In this document: piece by piece, positions 55,845 through 63,315 of the stretch | Position numbering within the stretch: position 1 is the stretch's first letter | How the letters are laid out: the number at the start of each line of letters is the position of its first letter | Notes under the pieces: generated by a model | Seen by the model: the letters and a program-made list of their open reading frames with translations, nothing else | Database searches by the model: none | Told to the model about the DNA's origin: nothing | Made by a program: the position numbers and the translations under genes | Assembly (NCBI GenBank): GCA_947499555.1 | Contig: CANMOU010000006.1 | Coordinates: 62,001 to 126,000 of the forward strand | Source: an uncultured Roseovarius sp. | GTDB taxonomy: Bacteria > Pseudomonadota > Alphaproteobacteria > Rhodobacterales > Rhodobacteraceae | Direction of reading: 5' to 3' | DNA length: 64,000 nt

Positions 55845-56228
55845 CTACTGCAATCGCGCCTGTGGCCCGACGGGCTCTCGCCCGCTGACAAAAGTCGGCG
55901 TCGGGCTCTTGGCGACACGCAGGCCCGGCATGCCATCCACAACACCTTGCGCCCGTACAAACCGCCGGCGCCGTCGCCAGACACCACAAAGCGACATGAC
56001 GATATAAAAGCCCTGTATGAGGGCAGAGCTCAGATTGAAATCCACGCTCAGCGACACCATCACACAGGACGCAGCACAGAAGTTCAGGAGGAAATACACC
56101 GGGGTCGAGCTGGTCAGACGTCCCGTGCACAGGGCGAAAAAACCCAGCACATAAATCGAAACGCCAACCAGCCCCACCGCGCGGCACACAAACACACCGT
56201 CAATTGTCGAAACATCGTACCCAATCAT
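55845..56228 (-). CDS. CBU_0592-type small membrane protein
   Basis: A 127-residue membrane protein. Three helices are visible: VCRAVGLVGVSIYVLGFFAL, then TPVYFLLNFCAASCVMVSLS, then LSSALIQGFYIVMSLCGVW, ending in a run of arginines and a ~40-residue polar tail. The pattern (NLLGA-like NFCAAS, then FNLSSALIQ) matches the CBU_0592 membrane protein family. The start ATG at 56228 follows AGGAG at a rather long 13-base distance; GTG 56279 is an alternative. It sits in the spc insert, on the ribosomal strand, divergent from the retron. Confidence 0.65.
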   Translation of the reverse strand: MIGYDVSTIDGVFVCRAVGLVGVSIYVLGFFALCTGRLTSSTPVYFLLNFCAASCVMVSLSVDFNLSSALIQGFYIVMSLCGVWRRRRRFVRAQGVVDGMPGLRVAKSPTPTFVSGREPVGPQARLQ

Positions 56229-56387
56229 ACCACGCACCCGGCTCCTTACAGGCGCGCCCCGGCCGAAATTGCCTGACACGCCATGACCTTAGCCTGAATG
56301 GCCCGCGTCAACGCCGCGTGAGAATAATCGTTAATGCTTCGTAAAAAGCATCGGGCAGGACGTTAAAATTCATAGGAGAAAATCACG

Positions 56388-56639
56388 ATGGCGACTGCCC
56401 CTTTCCCGAACGTGCCCGGTATTCTGCCTTGCCAGCGCCCCCTTCTCTTTGCATCATCACCCCACAACGGCGGCCTCTGGATAACCCGCTGCATCATGCT
56501 AAGGGTTGGGCGGGGCATCCCCGCCTTCGACTTTGACCAAGCCAAACACGGCGCAACCGTAACTGGGCTTCACCCAGGACCGGTTACGCAGATCACAGAT
56601 AAGCAGAGGCCGTTCGTTGTATCCGGTCACGCCCAATGA
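56388..56639 (+). CDS. Doubtful 83-codon frame overlapping the retron RNA
   Basis: An open frame with a convincing ribosome site (AGGAG 9-13 bases before ATG 56388) and a stop that overlaps the reverse transcriptase start (ATGA), which is typical of a coupled upstream gene. Against coding: the translated sequence has no recognisable family, uses rare codons (AGG, ATA, CTA), and covers the paired arms and hairpins of the msr-msd candidate. It may be a leader frame whose translation sets RT expression, or simply chance. It is kept as low confidence. Confidence 0.3.
   Translation: MATAPFPNVPGILPCQRPLLFASSPHNGGLWITRCIMLRVGRGIPAFDFDQAKHGATVTGLHPGPVTQITDKQRPFVVSGHAQ
56464..56620 (+). ncRNA. Candidate retron msr-msd RNA
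   Basis: This region lies directly upstream of the retron reverse transcriptase. Arm a1 CGGCCTCTG (56471-56479) pairs with a2 CAGAGGCCG (56604-56612), and a further ACAACG (56464-56469) pairs with CGTTGT (56615-56620) across a small bulge. Inside are an msr-like hairpin AACCC/GGGTT (56483-56487 with 56503-56507), a tight hairpin GGCGGGG/CCCCGCC with a CAT loop (56509-56525), and an msd-like long hairpin (56551-56589: GCG, AACCG and CTGGG arms, loop CTTCA). This order matches retron RNAs. The branching G is probably 56479 or 56480, but this is not certain. Confidence 0.7.
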
Positions 56640-57940
56640 ATAGAAAGCACCTGGCCGAAAACCTCGCACAAAGCCTGTGCCATGCAGACTGGTCGAAAGA
56701 AACTCTGCAAGCCACGCTTGCGCGCAGGCTTCCCCCGCCCCTGCGCAAGATGGCAGGGGCGCTCAGCAATGCCTTGGTTCAGGACATCGTCAAACCCTAT
56801 GCCCCTGCCCCGGCGATTGTCGCGAAAGCGCTTTTGGGAAACCCGAATTTCGAGCGCCTCTTCAGGTTTTGTCAGAAAAACAATGTCTGGCCCGACCCAG
56901 ACCTGACACCTCCTGCGATGGCCCCTCTGCGCGCCTTCGCTGATTTGAACCTGCCGCAACTCACCACGCCGGATGCCCTTGCCGATTGGGCAGGTCTGCC
57001 AGCCAGTCAACTCGCCTACCTGTCGGATGTTCAGAACCGCTTCGAGGAACATGGCGACACGGCTGTCAACCATTACCACTACCTCATGAAGCCAAAAGCT
57101 TCAGGCGCCCTGCGGGTGATCGAAGCACCCAAAAAGCGCCTCAAGACCGTCCAGCGCCGCATTCTGGCCGGCATCCTCAACCAGATACCACCCCATCCAG
57201 ACAGCTTTGGCTTTGTCAGGGGGCGCGATTGCCTGTCCGGGGCGAGCCGCCATGCAGCCGAAGAGACCCTGCTGTGTTTTGATCTGAAGGATTTCTTTCC
57301 CTCCGTCGGCTATGCGCGTGTGTTCGGGATGTTCAGATCTCTTGGATACCCACACACTGTAGCGCGTCACCTGTCGGCACTTTGCACAAACGTGACGCCG
57401 TCACGCATCATCGAACAGTTGCGCCCCGAAGAGCGCCCAGTTTTCAGAATGCCGCATCTGCCGCAAGGCGCGCCCACCTCCCCCGCGCTTGCCAACCATG
57501 CCGCGTTCACACTCGACAAACGTCTCTCTGCCCTGGCGAGACGTCTGAATGCCAATTTCAGCCGTTACGCCGATGACATGGCCTTTTCCGGAGACCGCTT
57601 CATCGCGCGGGTTTTGCTGCGCGCCGTGCCCGCAATCATCGAGGAAGAAGGGTTCGTGCTCAATCCGGCCAAAACCCGTCTGGCGTCCAAAGCCGCAAGA
57701 CAATCCGTCACCGGCATTGTGGTCAACGAACACCTCAACATCGACCGTAGCACGTATGACACCCTGAAAGCTGTCATTCACGCTTGCGGCAAACCAGACG
57801 ACGACCGGCTCCATGATCCGGCCTTCTGCGCGTCGCTTATCGGTCGGCTGGACTGGTGCGAACGCGTGAACTCCGGACGCGGCAAGAAGCTCAAGACGCT
57901 GCTGTCCAAAAGCATCGCCCGCAAATCTGCAGGCCGCTAG
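56636..57940 (+). CDS. Retron-type reverse transcriptase
   Basis: A 434-residue reverse transcriptase. It has an extra helical N-terminal ~105 residues, then the polymerase core: RT1 region SGALRVIEAPKKRLKTVQRR; GFVRGRDCLSGASRH (197-206 area, corresponding to the retron NAxxH element with G for N); FDLKDFFPS (215-223); LPQGAPTSP (275-283); catalytic YADD (311-314); and the retron-specific VTG (358-360), which contacts msr RNA. No maturase or endonuclease domain is present, which excludes a group II intron. The ATG overlaps the stop of a short upstream frame. No toxin-like effector is fused to it. Confidence 0.93.
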   Translation: MNRKHLAENLAQSLCHADWSKETLQATLARRLPPPLRKMAGALSNALVQDIVKPYAPAPAIVAKALLGNPNFERLFRFCQKNNVWPDPDLTPPAMAPLRAFADLNLPQLTTPDALADWAGLPASQLAYLSDVQNRFEEHGDTAVNHYHYLMKPKASGALRVIEAPKKRLKTVQRRILAGILNQIPPHPDSFGFVRGRDCLSGASRHAAEETLLCFDLKDFFPSVGYARVFGMFRSLGYPHTVARHLSALCTNVTPSRIIEQLRPEERPVFRMPHLPQGAPTSPALANHAAFTLDKRLSALARRLNANFSRYADDMAFSGDRFIARVLLRAVPAIIEEEGFVLNPAKTRLASKAARQSVTGIVVNEHLNIDRSTYDTLKAVIHACGKPDDDRLHDPAFCASLIGRLDWCERVNSGRGKKLKTLLSKSIARKSAGR

Positions 57941-58054
57941 AGACCAATTGGCCCGTTTCACCGCAGGCGCGCAGGTTCGGCTTACGAGCTCAGCAAACTC
58001 TTGGCCGACAGGAAAACCTTCTTCGCAGCGACCTCAGCGGTCGAAGATCAGGGG

Positions 58055-58174
58055 TCAATCTCCGCCTTCAAATGAACCGGAACTGTATGCCCCCAGGGGA
58101 TCCTCTGACTGATCACAACCAGCCGGAAGGGCCAAAATGGCGATCAGTAAAAATAAAACTCTGTGTGTGCGCAT
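58055..58174 (-). CDS. 39-residue lipoprotein
   Basis: Reads as a signal peptide with lipobox: MRTHRVLFLLIAILALPAGC, then DQSEDPLGAYSSGSFEGGD, so the mature peptide would be only 20 residues, lipid-anchored at Cys20. Asp follows the Cys, which in enterobacteria favours retention in the inner membrane. GAGG lies 7-10 bases before the ATG at 58174. It resembles entericidin-like mini-lipoproteins in size only. It is convergent with the reverse transcriptase gene, 114 bases away. The function is unknown. Confidence 0.6.
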   Translation of the reverse strand: MRTHRVLFLLIAILALPAGCDQSEDPLGAYSSGSFEGGD

Positions 58175-58390
58175 GAATAACCTCAATTCTTTCGAATATG
58201 ATGAGCCTAAACCTCTTTGGAACATTCGCGCAACAGTTGTGGTGGTCCCTTTCCGAACCAACCCAGGCCCAAACCGAAAAACCGCCTTTCGGATCGCGGC
58301 TGAACCATCCTGCGCAAATCTTAACGAATGCAAAACGCCTCGCGCGCCGGGCTAACAAGTCATCTCCGGCGGCCTCTGACCGACCCGGCA

Positions 58391-58430
58391 CCGACGCAAT
58401 ACCGACGTGATACCGACGCAATACCGACGT
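58391..58430. repeat. Tandem 11-bp repeat, ~3.6 copies
   Basis: Units CCGACGCAATA, CCGACGTGATA, CCGACGCAATA and a final CCGACGT. They are of the same family as the array at 25588-25638. It lies in the 315-base gap (58175-58489) between the lipoprotein gene start and the ectC stop; nothing else was recognised in that gap. Confidence 0.85.
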
Positions 58431-58489
58431 CTGGATCCCAGCAAAATAAGGGCATTAACCTTTGCGTTGCCAAAACGGACCACAACCGC

Positions 58490-58873
58490 CTACTCAGGCG
58501 CTGCATAGCTCCCGTCGGCATCATGGGTTTCCTGCCCGCTCAGGGCCGGGGTGAAGATGCAGATGAACCGCAAATCCGTCTCCGCACGAATGATATGCGG
58601 GTCATGCATATCAAGCACATACATCACCCCCGGCTCCAGCCGCCAGACCTGCCCTGTTTCGGCATTCTCAACCTCCCCTGTCCCCTCGATGCAATAATTC
58701 GCCTCGATATGGTTCTTGTAGTGCAGATGCTGGGTGCTTCCCGCTTTGACAATCGTGTCATGAAAAGAATAGCCCAGCCTGTCTCGTGCCAGTAAAATCC
58801 GCCTGCTTTCAAAGGCTTCTCCTGTCGCATGGTCTGCAGTGCCGAGCACGTCAGAGAGCGTTTTGACCAACAT
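58490..58873 (-). CDS. ectC: Ectoine synthase, orphan copy
   Basis: A 127-residue cupin enzyme closing N-gamma-acetyl-diaminobutyrate to ectoine, a compatible solute. The family length is ~128-130. Metal residues expected at E57, Y85 and H93 are present in HYKNHIEANYCIEG and VMYVLDMHDPH. R25, T40, Y52, H55, C105, F107, E115 and H117 are also kept, while positions 21 and 38 are Phe and His, where I recall Trp and Asn in the best-studied enzyme. No ectA, ectB or ask gene is adjacent. It may use imported or promiscuous substrate, or have another ligand. It is divergent from the VWA pair. Confidence 0.9.
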   Translation of the reverse strand: MLVKTLSDVLGTADHATGEAFESRRILLARDRLGYSFHDTIVKAGSTQHLHYKNHIEANYCIEGTGEVENAETGQVWRLEPGVMYVLDMHDPHIIRAETDLRFICIFTPALSGQETHDADGSYAAPE

Positions 58874-58934
58874 CTTTCAGGTCCTCGCGGTGGTTTGAGT
58901 TGATTTTGGAAGTCGTGAGATATGTTATGGCAGC

Positions 58935-59633
58935 ATGAGCCGTAGAAAGACAATCCTGGCGACCTGCCTTGCCACCAGCCTGACCTTCAGCGGTCCGGCC
59001 TACGCCGCCGACTGCGCCCGCGACGCGATGCTCGTCTTCGATGGCTCGGCATCCATGGCCGAGCTGGGCCTGAACCTGTCCGATCCCAAACGCATTGATG
59101 ATGCCCGCACCGCGCTGCAACTGGCCATGCCGCAGATCGCGCCGGTCCGGCGCATCGGCCTTCTGACCTACGGCCCGGGCCCCGAGAATTCATGCGAAGG
59201 GATCAACCTCAAATTCACACCCGTCGCCAATGCCGCGCAACCCATTTTGGAGGCCATAGAGCTGTTGGATCCCAATGGCTTAACACCTCTGACCGAAGCT
59301 GTCCGCACGGCGGCGGATGTGCTGAATTACCGCGCCGAGCCGGGCATTGTCGTACTGGTGACCGATGGAAACGAAACCTGCGGTGGACGGCCCTGTGCCT
59401 TGGGCGCAGAGCTGGCCGCCACCGCGCGTGACCTGACCGTGCATGTCATCGGCTTTCGTGTCGTGACTGACCGCTTTGCCTGGGACAGCCCCGAGGCCAA
59501 TGTCTACCCCGATGGCATTTCAGTCGCCAAATGTCTCTCGGACCAGACCGGCGGCATGTATGTCTCAACCGAGACCATCGATGAGCTGTCACAGGCGCTT
59601 CGCCGCACCCTGGGATGTGCACTCATTGGGTAA
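58935..59633 (+). CDS. Secreted VWA-domain protein, first of a tandem pair
   Basis: A 232-residue exported protein. The signal peptide covers ~1-24 (TILATCLATSLTFSGPAYAA). The rest is a von Willebrand A domain with a complete MIDAS: DGSAS (D-x-S-x-S), Thr in GLTPLTEAV, and Asp in VLVTDGNET. Paired cysteines (ADCARD, NSCEG, ETCGGRPC, KCLSD, LGCALIG) suggest disulfides. The second copy begins within its last codons. Both are probably metal-dependent binding proteins at the envelope; the ligand is unknown. Confidence 0.82.
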   Translation: MSRRKTILATCLATSLTFSGPAYAADCARDAMLVFDGSASMAELGLNLSDPKRIDDARTALQLAMPQIAPVRRIGLLTYGPGPENSCEGINLKFTPVANAAQPILEAIELLDPNGLTPLTEAVRTAADVLNYRAEPGIVVLVTDGNETCGGRPCALGAELAATARDLTVHVIGFRVVTDRFAWDSPEANVYPDGISVAKCLSDQTGGMYVSTETIDELSQALRRTLGCALIG

Positions 59634-60315
59634 GCCCTTGAAAGTCCTGACATCGATAGGCCTTGCGCTTTGCCTGGCCACGCAAAGCGCGGCACAGACC
59701 TGCAGCCGGGATGCCATGTTGGTCTTCGACGGCTCCGCCTCCATGGCCGAGCTTGGCTTCGGTGCCAGCGGCCCCTCTCGCATAGAAGAGGCCCGCGCGG
59801 CGGTGGCCGAAGTCATGCCCCAGGTCGCACCCGTGCGACGGATCGGGCTTTTGACCTATGGGCCCGGCGCGGCAGACAGCTGCCGTGGCATCCAGGTCAA
59901 GTTTGCGCCGGCGGAAAATGCAGACAGGGCTGTGATTGCCGAGGTTGAGGCGCTCAGCCCCGCAGGCCTCACACCGCTGACCGATGCCGTGCGCGAGGCG
60001 GCTGAGGTGCTGAATTACCGCACCAGCGCGGGCATTATCGTGCTGGTCACGGACGGCTCGGAAACCTGTCGCGGCCAGCCCTGCCGCCTGGGTCGGGACC
60101 TGGCGGCATCAGGCCGCGATCTGACCGTGCATATCATCGGCTTCAGGCTGGTCTTCGACCCGTTTTCCTGGAATAGCGTCGAGGCATTTCAAGCGGCGGC
60201 CGCGGATGTGCAATGCCTGGCCGATCAGACGGGTGGAAGCTATGTCACGACCGAGACGGTGGATGAACTGGCCGATGCTTTGCGCCGGACATTGGGGTGC
60301 GCGCTGGTGGGGTGA
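59626..60315 (+). CDS. Secreted VWA-domain protein, second of a tandem pair
   Basis: A 229-residue paralogue of the preceding gene. No ATG is available; the start is probably TTG 59626 overlapping the previous stop (TTGGGTAA), or TTG 59638. A signal peptide follows (VLTSIGLALCLATQSAAQ). The MIDAS residues are the same: DGSAS, GLTPLTDAV, VTDGSET. Large identical blocks with the first copy (MLVFDGSASMAELG, VRRIGLLTYGPG, LNYR) show tandem duplication, with divergence enough to imply both are kept by selection. Confidence 0.8.
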   Translation: MGKPLKVLTSIGLALCLATQSAAQTCSRDAMLVFDGSASMAELGFGASGPSRIEEARAAVAEVMPQVAPVRRIGLLTYGPGAADSCRGIQVKFAPAENADRAVIAEVEALSPAGLTPLTDAVREAAEVLNYRTSAGIIVLVTDGSETCRGQPCRLGRDLAASGRDLTVHIIGFRLVFDPFSWNSVEAFQAAAADVQCLADQTGGSYVTTETVDELADALRRTLGCALVG

Positions 60316-60337
60316 GGTCGGCCATTAGACTAGTAGG

Positions 60338-60652
60338 TCAAAAACCACCGGCAAATCTGAACATTACAACGGAGTACGCTGCCAAAATCCAAAAGGCGGC
60401 AACTATCCATCTTCGCTCACTTGCCGGTATAACCGCGCCAGTCTTGCGCTCAACAGTTGCACACAATTCCTTGAAGATCTTCAAACTTATTAATGAGATA
60501 ACGGTAACAAGCAGCCACGGCCAAGAGAGCACCTCCAACACGCGATCTTCGTCTGGCCGAAGGAACAGAGCCCGCGCTAAGCCGGCGAATAGTGCCTCAG
60601 AAACATCATCAATCACCAAAGTAGCTACCTTCGGGTAGAGCTTGGTCCACAA
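60338..60652 (-). CDS. Hypothetical two-helix membrane protein
   Basis: A 104-residue frame in a locally AT-richer stretch. It contains an amphipathic N-terminal region (VIDDVSEALFAGLARALFLR) and two hydrophobic helices (WPWLLVTVISLISLKIF and WIVAAFWILAAYSVVMF). No ATG start exists; TTG 60652 is used, with a stop not far upstream, so the gene could be a remnant or begin at another weak codon. It lies downstream of the rpmD terminator hairpins. No family is recognised. Confidence 0.4.
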   Translation of the reverse strand: MWTKLYPKVATLVIDDVSEALFAGLARALFLRPDEDRVLEVLSWPWLLVTVISLISLKIFKELCATVERKTGAVIPASERRWIVAAFWILAAYSVVMFRFAGGF

Positions 60653-60690
60653 TCCAAAAATATGCTTTCACGGTCAGTATGCAATAAGAA

Positions 60691-60773
60691 CACCCCGGCC
60701 ATCTCTGACCGGGGTGATTGTTAGATCACCGGAAACTTCAAAAGTTTCCGGTCAGTTTTCTTTTCAAGAAAAC
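60691..60773 (-). terminator. Three consecutive hairpins after rpmD
   Basis: In minus-strand order: GTTTTCTT/AAGAAAAC (60755-60773, 3-base loop), ACCGGAAACTT/AAGTTTCCGGT (60728-60752, 3-base loop), and CACCCCGG/CCGGGGTG (60691-60716, 10-base loop), the last followed by TTCTTATT. The last works as a rho-independent terminator. Together they end the upstream half of the spc cluster. Confidence 0.78.
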
Positions 60774-60778
60774 GGCGC

Positions 60779-60967
60779 TTAGCCCTTTTCTTCGACGATC
60801 TCCACCAGATGCGGGATCTTGTTGATCATGCCGCGCACGCTGGGCGTGTCTTCCAGCTCGCGGGTCTTGTGCATCTTATTGAGGCCCAGACCAACAAGCG
60901 TGGCGCGCTGGTCCTTGGGACGGCGGATCGGGGAGCCGACTTGCTTGACGACGATGGTTTTTGCCAT
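60779..60967 (-). CDS. rpmD: 50S ribosomal protein L30
   Basis: A 62-residue ribosomal protein: [20 protein letters not shown], then [20 protein letters not shown] and a final IVEEKG. The start is 12 bases after the rpsE stop. It is the last gene before the insert; in most bacteria rplO would follow at once. Confidence 0.97.
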   Translation of the reverse strand: MAKTIVVKQVGSPIRRPKDQRATLVGLGLNKMHKTRELEDTPSVRGMINKIPHLVEIVEEKG

Positions 60968-60979
60968 GGGTCCGTCTCC

Positions 60980-61555
60980 TTACGCTTCTGCGGCTTCGCT
61001 GGAAGCCTCGGCAGCCGGTGCCTCATCCTTGCGCAGGATGTCGGCAACCTTCTTGCCACGGCGTTGCGCGACCATACGGGGGCTGGCTTCTTTCTTCAGC
61101 CCGTCGATTGTGGCGCGGATCATGTTGTAGGGGTTGGCCGAGCCGATCGACTTGGCCACAACGTCCTGCACGCCCAGCATCTCGAAGACAGCCCGCATCG
61201 GACCACCAGCGATGATACCGGTACCGGTGGGTGCTGTGCGCATGACCACTTTACCAGCGCCATGACGGCCTTCGATATCGTGGTGCAGCGTCCGCCCCTC
61301 GCGAAGAGGTACGCGGATCATCTGACGCTTGGCCTGCTCGGTGGCCTTGCGAATGGCCTCGGGCACCTCTTTGGCTTTACCCTTGCCAAAGCCAACGCGG
61401 CCTTTCTGGTCGCCGACGACAACGAGCGCGGCAAAGCCAAAGTTCTTACCACCCTTGGTGGTTTTCGATACGCGGTTGATCGCAACCAGGCGATCGGCGA
61501 ATTCCGGGGCTTCGTCGCGATCGCGACCGCCACGGCGGTTGTCTTCTCTTGCCAT
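60980..61555 (-). CDS. rpsE: 30S ribosomal protein S5
   Basis: A 191-residue ribosomal protein involved in translational accuracy. It contains [39 protein letters not shown] and [20 protein letters not shown]. The N-terminus ([17 protein letters not shown]) is basic and Gly-rich, and the C-terminus carries an Ala/Glu tail ([14 protein letters not shown]), both usual in alphaproteobacteria. Confidence 0.98.
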   Translation of the reverse strand: MAREDNRRGGRDRDEAPEFADRLVAINRVSKTTKGGKNFGFAALVVVGDQKGRVGFGKGKAKEVPEAIRKATEQAKRQMIRVPLREGRTLHHDIEGRHGAGKVVMRTAPTGTGIIAGGPMRAVFEMLGVQDVVAKSIGSANPYNMIRATIDGLKKEASPRMVAQRRGKKVADILRKDEAPAAEASSEAAEA

Positions 61556-61633
61556 ATTCGGCGTCCTTTATTTTCGGCGCAACACGCCTGTTTTGTCCAA
61601 TCCCAGTGAGCCCACAGACCCCCGGATCATCGA

Positions 61634-61660
61634 GAGGCCCCGGACATAATCCGGGGCCTC
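61634..61660 (-). terminator. Hairpin between rplR and rpsE
   Basis: GAGGCCCCGGA (61634-61644) and TCCGGGGCCTC (61650-61660) form an 11-bp perfect stem with a 5-base loop in the 110-base rplR-rpsE gap. There is no T-run, so it is probably an attenuation or processing signal inside the operon. Confidence 0.55.
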
Positions 61661-61665
61661 TGCGC

Positions 61666-62025
61666 TTATATTTTCATGCCACCTTCGCGTGCGGCATCTG
61701 CCACGGCTTTCACCTTGCCGTGAAAGAGGAAACCGCCACGATCAAAATAGGCCTCGGTCACGCCCGCTTTCTTGGCGCGTTCCGCGATTGCCGTGCCCAC
61801 TTTGGCCGCAGCTTCAACGTTGTTCTTGCCTACGACGCCCAGGTCTTTTTCCAGGGTCGAGGCCGAAGCCAGCGTGACGCCATTGACGTCGTCGATAAGC
61901 TGCGCGCTGATGTTCTTGTTTGAGCGGTGAACCGACAGGCGCGCACGCCCGGCGTTGACCTTGCGAAGTTTGTTCCGGACGCGCAGGCGGCGTTTGAGGA
62001 ACAGTTGTCTTTTGCTGTTTGCCAT
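61666..62025 (-). CDS. rplR: 50S ribosomal protein L18
   Basis: A 119-residue 5S-rRNA-binding protein: [40 protein letters not shown], and the C-terminal [20 protein letters not shown]. It lies 12 bases after rplF. Confidence 0.98.
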   Translation of the reverse strand: MANSKRQLFLKRRLRVRNKLRKVNAGRARLSVHRSNKNISAQLIDDVNGVTLASASTLEKDLGVVGKNNVEAAAKVGTAIAERAKKAGVTEAYFDRGGFLFHGKVKAVADAAREGGMKI

Positions 62026-62037
62026 CTTTTCGCGTCC

Positions 62038-62571
62038 TTACTTCTTCTTGCCTTCCTTCTGGAAGATGTACTCGTCCTTGTAGCGAATGCCTTTGCCCTT
62101 GTAGGGCTCTGGCCGACGCCAGTCGCGGATATTGGCCGCGACCTGACCGACGAGCTGTTTGTCATGGCCTTCCACGATAAGTTCCGTGGGCTTGGGCGCC
62201 GTGACAGTCACACCTTCCGGAACCGGGAAATCCACGTCGTGCGACAGGCCGAGGTTCAGTTTCAGGACATTGCCCTGCATCTGCGCCCGGTAGCCAACGC
62301 CGCGGATTTCCAGCTCTTTCTTAAAGGTCTCTTTTGACCCATGCACCAAGTTCGCGATGATGGTGCGGGTCATGCCCCACTGTTGGCGAGCGCGTTTGGA
62401 TTTACCGCGCGGTTCAACAGACACAGTGCCATCCGCAACCGTCAACGTCACGTCATCCGTGGCGGTAAAGGATTTGGTGGCCTTGGGACCTTTGATCTCA
62501 ATTGTCTGGCCACTCAGTGTCGCGGTGACACCATCAGGCAGAGCAACCGGTTGTTTTCCGATACGAGACAT
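62038..62571 (-). CDS. rplF: 50S ribosomal protein L6
   Basis: A 177-residue protein at the base of the factor-binding stalk. It begins [20 protein letters not shown]. The C-terminal repeat has the signature [20 protein letters not shown]. Length and position (rpsH-rplF-rplR) are standard. Confidence 0.98.
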   Translation of the reverse strand: MSRIGKQPVALPDGVTATLSGQTIEIKGPKATKSFTATDDVTLTVADGTVSVEPRGKSKRARQQWGMTRTIIANLVHGSKETFKKELEIRGVGYRAQMQGNVLKLNLGLSHDVDFPVPEGVTVTAPKPTELIVEGHDKQLVGQVAANIRDWRRPEPYKGKGIRYKDEYIFQKEGKKK

Positions 62572-62585
62572 ATCTCAAAGCCTCC

Positions 62586-62978
62586 TTAGAATACGGTGCA
62601 AAGCACTTCGCCGCCCACATTGGCCGCGCGTGCATTTGCATCCGACATCACACCTTTCGAGGTGGAGACAATCGACACACCCAGGCCCTGACGAACGCTG
62701 GGGATGTCATTGACGCTCATGTAAACCCGGCGACCGGGCTTGGAGACCCGTTTCATTTCACGGATCACAGGAGCGCCTTCGAAATACTTCAGGCTGACTT
62801 CGATGGCCGGGTGGCCATTCTCACCCGTGGTGTTTTCAAACCCACGGATGTAGCCTTCGTCGGCCAGCACATCCAGAACGCGCACACGCATCTTGGAGGC
62901 AGGCACCATGACGGTGGACTTGCCACGCATACCCGCGTTGCGGATACGGGTGAGCATATCGCCGATAGGATCGTTCAT
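62586..62978 (-). CDS. rpsH: 30S ribosomal protein S8
   Basis: A 130-residue 16S-rRNA-binding protein. The start [20 protein letters not shown] (62978) follows GGAGGGATATGA; a longer upstream frame lacks homology. The C-terminal signature [20 protein letters not shown] is present. In E. coli S8 is the translational repressor of the spc operon. Confidence 0.98.
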   Translation of the reverse strand: MNDPIGDMLTRIRNAGMRGKSTVMVPASKMRVRVLDVLADEGYIRGFENTTGENGHPAIEVSLKYFEGAPVIREMKRVSKPGRRVYMSVNDIPSVRQGLGVSIVSTSKGVMSDANARAANVGGEVLCTVF

Positions 62979-62991
62979 TTCATATCCCTCC

Positions 62992-63297
62992 TTACCAGCT
63001 CGACTTAACCATGCCCGGAAGCTGGCCGGCGGAGCCAAGCTCGCGCAGGGCAATCCGGCTGATTTTCAGCTTGCGGTAATAGGCATGCGGCCGGCCGGTG
63101 AGCTGGCAGCGGTTGTGCAGGCGGGTGGCCGAGCTGTTGCGCGGCAGGTTCGCCAGTTTCAGGGAAGCGCGGAAGCGGTCTTCCATCGGCTTTTCCTGAT
63201 CGTTGATGATCTCTTTCAAAGCGGCGCGCTTGGCGGCGTATTGCTTCACCAGACGTTGACGCTTCTTTTCGCGTTCGATCATTGCTTTCTTAGCCAT
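62992..63297 (-). CDS. rpsN: 30S ribosomal protein S14, zinc-free form
   Basis: A 101-residue ribosomal protein with [20 protein letters not shown] and the signature [17 protein letters not shown]-type segment (here [14 protein letters not shown]). Only one Cys is present, so it is the long, zinc-independent form. It is flanked by rplE and rpsH in the usual order. Confidence 0.97.
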   Translation of the reverse strand: MAKKAMIEREKKRQRLVKQYAAKRAALKEIINDQEKPMEDRFRASLKLANLPRNSSATRLHNRCQLTGRPHAYYRKLKISRIALRELGSAGQLPGMVKSSW

Positions 63298-63315
63298 GTC
63301 TAAATTCCCTCGCGA

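Noticed and set aside
56636-57940. Reverse transcriptase considered as group II intron maturase or diversity-generating retroelement
   Set aside because: No maturase/HNH domain or intron domain V/VI, and no template/variable repeat pair; the VTG motif and upstream paired RNA fit a retron.
55713-60778. The spc insert considered as a prophage or integrative element
   Set aside because: No integrase, transposase, tRNA or flanking direct repeats could be seen.
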